Origin: Uloborus plumipes
Taxonomy: Eukaryota > Arthropoda > Arachnida > Araneae > Uloboridae
Direction of reading: 5' to 3'
Assembly (NCBI GenBank): GCA_038373865.1
Contig: JAXGGA010002349.1
Span: 60,551 to 124,550, forward strand
Length of the DNA stretch: 64,000 nucleotides
Positions 60,255-64,000 of the stretch are shown in pieces. Each line of letters opens with the position of its first letter. Position 1 is the first letter of the stretch. The position numbers and the translations under genes are program-made. The notes beneath the pieces were generated by a model that made no database searches, was not told the DNA's origin, and saw only the letters and a program-made list of their open reading frames with translations.

Positions 60255-60560
60255 AGACGTAAAACTTTATGCTAGTGTACACAGTGATAAAATTTCGTGC
60301 ACGGTGATATTATTTCTTGCATTGTCAAGTTAGTTTCTTTTAAAGCGCTTAATTTTTTTGAGTCAAAATCATAAAATCCATTTATTTGCTTTAGCTATAT
60401 GAAAGAAAAACCATTTTCTCCTGTCGGTTGTACTTTTCTCTGGAAAGCGCGAGCTTTTTTGCAATTCAGTGGGGAAATTTTATCAGCCAATAAGATAAAA
60501 TTGCTAGGGTAGAAGTGCCAATAAAAAGTTGTCTTTTATTTTCGATTGAGGGATATTTTA
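60255..60560. repeat. Dispersed repeat, TTATGCTGGTGGC type, copy 2
   Basis: Colinear with 42650-42960: ACTTTATGCTAGTG, TTGCATTGTCAAGTTAG, CATTTATTTGCTTTAGC, GAAAAACCATTTTCTCCTGT, TTTTTTGCAATTC and TCAGCCAATAAG appear in the same order. Confidence 0.72.
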
Positions 60561-60655
60561 ATGCTAAGGATCCAGCATCATTTAAATAAAATGAATTTTT
60601 AAAATAAAGATAAAAATTGCTACGTGAATCAACAACACAGCTACTTTTCAAAAGA

Positions 60656-60700
60656 ACACACACACACACACACACACACGCACGCACGCACGCACGCACA
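60656..60700. repeat. CA/CGCA microsatellite
   Basis: A CA run passes into CGCA tetramers. It accounts for the low-complexity Cys-Val frame on the minus strand. Confidence 0.97.
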
Positions 60701-60893
60701 TTGTGAATACATACGTTAATGTTGATTCGCTTGTATTTTAAAGAATAAGATATAGTTAATTCGTTAGTCGTTACCAGTTTCCGAGTTTACGCTCTCCAGA
60801 TATTTTAGAGAATGTTTACTGAAAGAAAGATAGGGAGAAAAAAAGAGTATATTTCAATATATGTGTAGAAAAGATTAATAAATGAGTGAATAA

Positions 60894-60917
60894 AATAATA
60901 ATAATAATAATAATAAA
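60894..60917. repeat. AAT microsatellite
   Basis: Seven to eight AAT/ATA triplets. Confidence 0.95.
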
Positions 60918-61017
60918 AAACAAGTAAATAATAAAGTAGAAAAATAAAATATAAAATAAATACGTATAAAAATAAACTTGGGGAAAGAACAAACATATTT
61001 CAAACTAAGCTGGTGTA

Positions 61018-62034
61018 CCGGCGTTGCACGGGCTACCTTAGAAATGAAAGCGATGTCAAATTACGCATCCGTTTTCGATAGAAGATCCAACTCGTATCCA
61101 CGGCGGCTCGTTAGAGCCAATGCCCTCTACACACAGTTGCCAAAACACAACTTTTAATGAACGCCATCCTTCTAGAAGAGTGAAAACTAATCCACTCGTG
61201 CTTTTCGATAAATATTATTTTAAACTAAAAAAATAACTCTTTACATACAGGGTGTCCACTCCAATCGTGGACCAATAGCTAATTTCTAAATCGTTAGAGA
61301 TAAGCATATAGTTTATTTAGGAAAAAATCTCCAAATTATGAAAGGAATTTTAGGTCTATTCAATGTTTTTCAAAAAATCAAATTTTGAAAGAGTTACGAA
61401 ATTTAAATTTTTATACAGCCCCCCAGTCCTATCAATCATATTTAGTAAAACATTCTTGACACTGTAACGTTTAAAACTAAAAAAAAATCACTCGTCTACT
61501 ACAAAAATTGACCGAGTTATGACGTTTTGAAAAATCAAGATTTTGAAGGATTTTACATAATGGTCCCTTAAGCGATCTCTCGATGACGTCATGAAATAAT
61601 GCAAAATCTTGATTTTTCAAAACGTCATAACTCGGTCAATTTTTGTGGTAGAAGAGTGATTTTTTTTAGTTTTAAACGTTACAGTGTCAAGAATGTTTTA
61701 CTAAATATGATTGATAGGACTGGGTGGCTGTATAAAAATTTAAATTTCGTAACTCTTTCAAAATTTGATTTTTTGAAAAACATTGAATAGACCCATAGTT
61801 CCTTTCATAATTTGGAGATTTTTTCCTAAATAAACTATATGCTTATCTCTAATGGTTTAGAAAGTAGCTATTGGTCCACGATTGGAGTGGACACCCTGTA
61901 TAACGTAATGTTGTAAAGCCTTCCTGATTAAATGAACTATTCAACACAAAAAATAGTTTTCAATTCGAACCAGTATTTCCTGAGATTAGCGTTTTCAAAC
62001 AAACAAAATCTTCAGCTTTATATTATTAGTATAG
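61018..62034 (+). repeat. Dispersed repeat, GGCGTTGC type, carrying a foldback insertion
   Basis: The head CGGCGTTGCACGGGCTACCT and tail GAACCAGTATTTCCTGAGAT..TTTATATTATTAGTATAGAT match the copy at 56057-57136. The continuity is broken by a 651-bp foldback at 61248-61898; GTAATGTTGTAAAGCCTTCC resumes right after it. Confidence 0.75.
61248..61898. mobile_element. 651-bp palindromic MITE with TA duplication
   Basis: Arms of about 297 bp (61248-61544, 61602-61898) are nearly perfect inverted copies around a loop of about 57 bp. Ends read CAGGGTGTCCACTCCAATCG and are flanked by TA (61246-61247, 61899-61900). Few mismatches between the arms suggest recent origin or conversion. The open frame at 61599-61790 is read from the right arm and is not a gene. 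Confidence 0.92.
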
Positions 62035-62035
62035 A

Positions 62036-62750
62036 TTAATTCAAAATATTCTGACGGTACTTTGAAGTTCCACTGGAATAAAAGAACTCTGCGCTCAAAA
62101 GCGCACAAAGTAAAAAAAAAATAGGGCAAAATAAAATTGTTGGACAAAATGAAATGATAAAATAATTTCAAAGTTCGCGGCTCCACCTATCGAACAACAT
62201 TTTTAATTATTTTTAAACGAATAGTTGATTCTATTCAAAAAATGAATAACTGTAAGCGTGAAGGAAAATAATAACGTAAGTGTTTATTTTTAAATGATGC
62301 ACATAATGTAATGTTTGGTGCTTTATCAGAAATAATTTGTATTATTATAAAGTTGTAATTTTTTTGCATTCAACATGCTAACCATTACTTGAGATTTTCT
62401 GATGGCCAGTGCAGTAAATATATAGTTAATGTGTAGGCATGTTTTGATTTTAAAATTTGAAAACTATTTGTCAAGTGCGTGCTAGATCAAGAGAAGTGGA
62501 GCAAAGAGAAATAATTTATTTCGTTTATTTATTTCATTATTTATGGATTAAATCATTTATGCATTCACATTGATTAACAGTCCTTCATTCATTAATTTAC
62601 TCATCCATTCATTGATTTTCATATTCTTTCACTATTTATTACACCGATCAATTTTTCTCATTATTTATTTGTTTGTTTTTTGGTTTATAATTTATTCTTA
62701 CTTCCATTTAACCATTTATTACTTCTTCATTTGATAAAAACTATTTTAAA
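62036..62750. other. AT-rich stretch, no feature seen
   Basis: Several ATTCATT/TTATTTA-rich words; no gene or repeat recognised. Confidence 0.4.
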
Positions 62751-62753
62751 CAG

Positions 62754-63448
62754 GGGTCATTTCATGGAAATGTCAACCTCAGCCGAAGGAAAAAAAATAG
62801 CGAAGTGAAAAAGTATCAATAAATAAATAAATAAATAAATAAAAATCATACAACATAAGAAGTTAAAAAGCATTGAAAAAGTATTGTAATTATCACTGAG
62901 ATTAGCCATAATAAATAGTTTGTAGTGTAAAGTTTACAAATACCTTTGTGCTAATGATGAAGAGAAAATTACAACGTTAACGTTGTAATTTTCGCTAGTT
63001 TGTAGTGTGTTTACTGCTTGTTATCCGATGGTTACTTTATTCACGTTACGTTAGTCACACTCCATCTTGATTAAAAGTGACACTTAAGACTAAAAAAAAA
63101 ATAATATTTAATAAATGTGTTTTATGTTTTTAAAAGCCAGCATTACACATTTTTCAAATATATCATTCAATTTTTAACACTTGCTTAACTTTGAGAAATT
63201 TTTGCCTCACAACATGAGCATTCATTTTCAGGGTTGCAAAAATATTACGTTAGTCACGCTGCTATTTTGGTTGAAAAATATCTACTGTCAGTAATTTTGT
63301 TTTAAATTCTTAGCAGAAATGATACATAGATACCATGTACATTGTAAATCCACCAGCATAACTAAAAATATTTTTATCCTTTAAGTTACAAGTAAAAAGA
63401 TTTACAAAATCAGCTCTGAATGTTACGTTAGTCACTATGGAATGACCC
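62754..63448 (-). mobile_element. Non-coding element with iterated GTGACTAACGTAACA motif
   Basis: Ends GGGTCATTTCATGG (62754) and, inverted, GGGTCATTCCATAG (63448). On the minus strand GTGACTAACGTAAC occurs at about 63044-63058, 63243-63256 and 63421-63435. An AAAT microsatellite lies at 62815-62840 and a 30-bp perfect palindrome at 62964-62993. The minus-strand end plus motif, GGGTCATTCCATAGTGAC, parallels the plus-strand end of the 10956 element, GGGCAATTCCACGTGAC. Confidence 0.6.
62964..62993. repeat. 30-bp perfect palindrome
   Basis: GAAAATTACAACGTT is followed at once by its exact complement, with no loop. TTTGTAGTGT occurs on both sides within about 45 bp. Confidence 0.95.
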
Positions 63449-64000
63449 ACGTAGTCAAATACATGTTAGATCGATGGTTGGGTTACCCAGACAGATAAAT
63501 CTACAGACTGACGACTCTACTATTGCGCTGACCGACAAGCACACTTCTCTATTTATAATAAAAGATTTTTTTTGCTTTAGAAGGAGAAATTGAGATGATC
63601 GTTTTGTTATAGTTCGTTTAAAACAATAATATACTTTTCTTTATTGCTTTGAATTTTCTCTATGATTACGCATTGAGGTTACTCAATATAATGTAACTGA
63701 AAAAATTCTTGTACAAACTCATTCTTTAAAAAATAAAATGCATTAATTGAATACTTTTCCCATTCATGTAAGTGCTCCGAAGAAATGGTTTACTCCGGTT
63801 AAAGCTGAAAAAAAAGACAAAACTGAAATGTTACAATCATTTGCAGTTTCATATTGCAACTAATAATGGTGAAAATTTATTACCGAAATTGAAGCAAAGA
63901 AGAAATCGAATATAATTAGTTATAAAACATGATTAAAACAAAAAAAAATGAATAAAGAAAAACATTTTAAAGATAATACAGCATCTAGCTGTTTCAGAGC
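63449..64000. other. AT-rich stretch, no feature seen
   Basis: No gene or repeat recognised up to the window edge. Confidence 0.4.

Noticed and set aside
60466..60699. Cys-Val-rich minus-strand frame
   Set aside because: It is the translation of a CA/CGCA microsatellite.
61599..61790. 63-codon frame in the foldback
   Set aside because: It lies in the right arm of a palindromic MITE and has no transposase motif.

Overview
This is strongly AT-rich, gene-poor eukaryotic DNA. No host gene, exon chain, rRNA or functional tRNA could be supported. The repeat types (Tc1-like and mariner elements with TA duplications, hAT-like MITEs, tRNA-headed SINEs, dispersed repeats opening with GGCGTTGC, GACTCC-type tandem repeats) suggest an arthropod, most likely a chelicerate such as a spider. 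The taxon is an inference from repeat style.

The only intact protein gene is a Tc1-like transposase of 347 codons (39678-40721). It lies in a complete element (39535-40752) with perfect 27-bp inverted ends, a TATA box and an initiator-like site. A decayed relative lies at 51590-52731. A different Tc1-like element (669-2097) has perfect 37-bp ends but a broken transposase. A mariner fossil (16597-17868) still shows its DD34D residues. A non-LTR retrotransposon relic with RNase H motifs lies on the minus strand at 36670-37260.

Layout: 1-10 kb, first Tc1-like element, a GGCGTTGC repeat, a CpG-rich patch with CRE, GC-box and CCAAT motifs, and a MITE carrying a tRNA-like box pair. 10-20 kb, an hAT-like MITE with a perfect 8-bp duplication, a 2.35-kb element with six copies of GTGACTCACGTTACA, the mariner, and a GACTCC tandem array broken by two nested foldbacks. 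20-30 kb, a nested pair (21260-23147) where one insertion splits the end of another, and a 1.6-kb element iterating GTTACCGATCTGA. 30-37 kb, a dispersed repeat, a possible solo LTR, a degenerate tandem array and the LINE relic. 37-46 kb, a composite element, the intact Tc1-like element and a 1.5-kb giant foldback. 46-64 kb, a SINE, the second composite copy, two more hAT-like copies, two GGCGTTGC repeats (one holding a 651-bp foldback) and a third iterated-motif element.

The most interesting patterns are (1) three non-coding elements, each carrying a strand-consistent iterated 13-15-mer, whose motifs look like divergent versions of one site; (2) a composite unit of about 1.6 kb present twice, with TIR-ended MITE modules around unrecognised cargo; (3) a large foldback that seems to be an inverted duplication of the 5' half of a Tc1-like transposon; and (4) the potentially functional Tc1-like element with a DD36E spacing. 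Nothing points to a host pathway: the content is selfish DNA at different ages and nesting depths.
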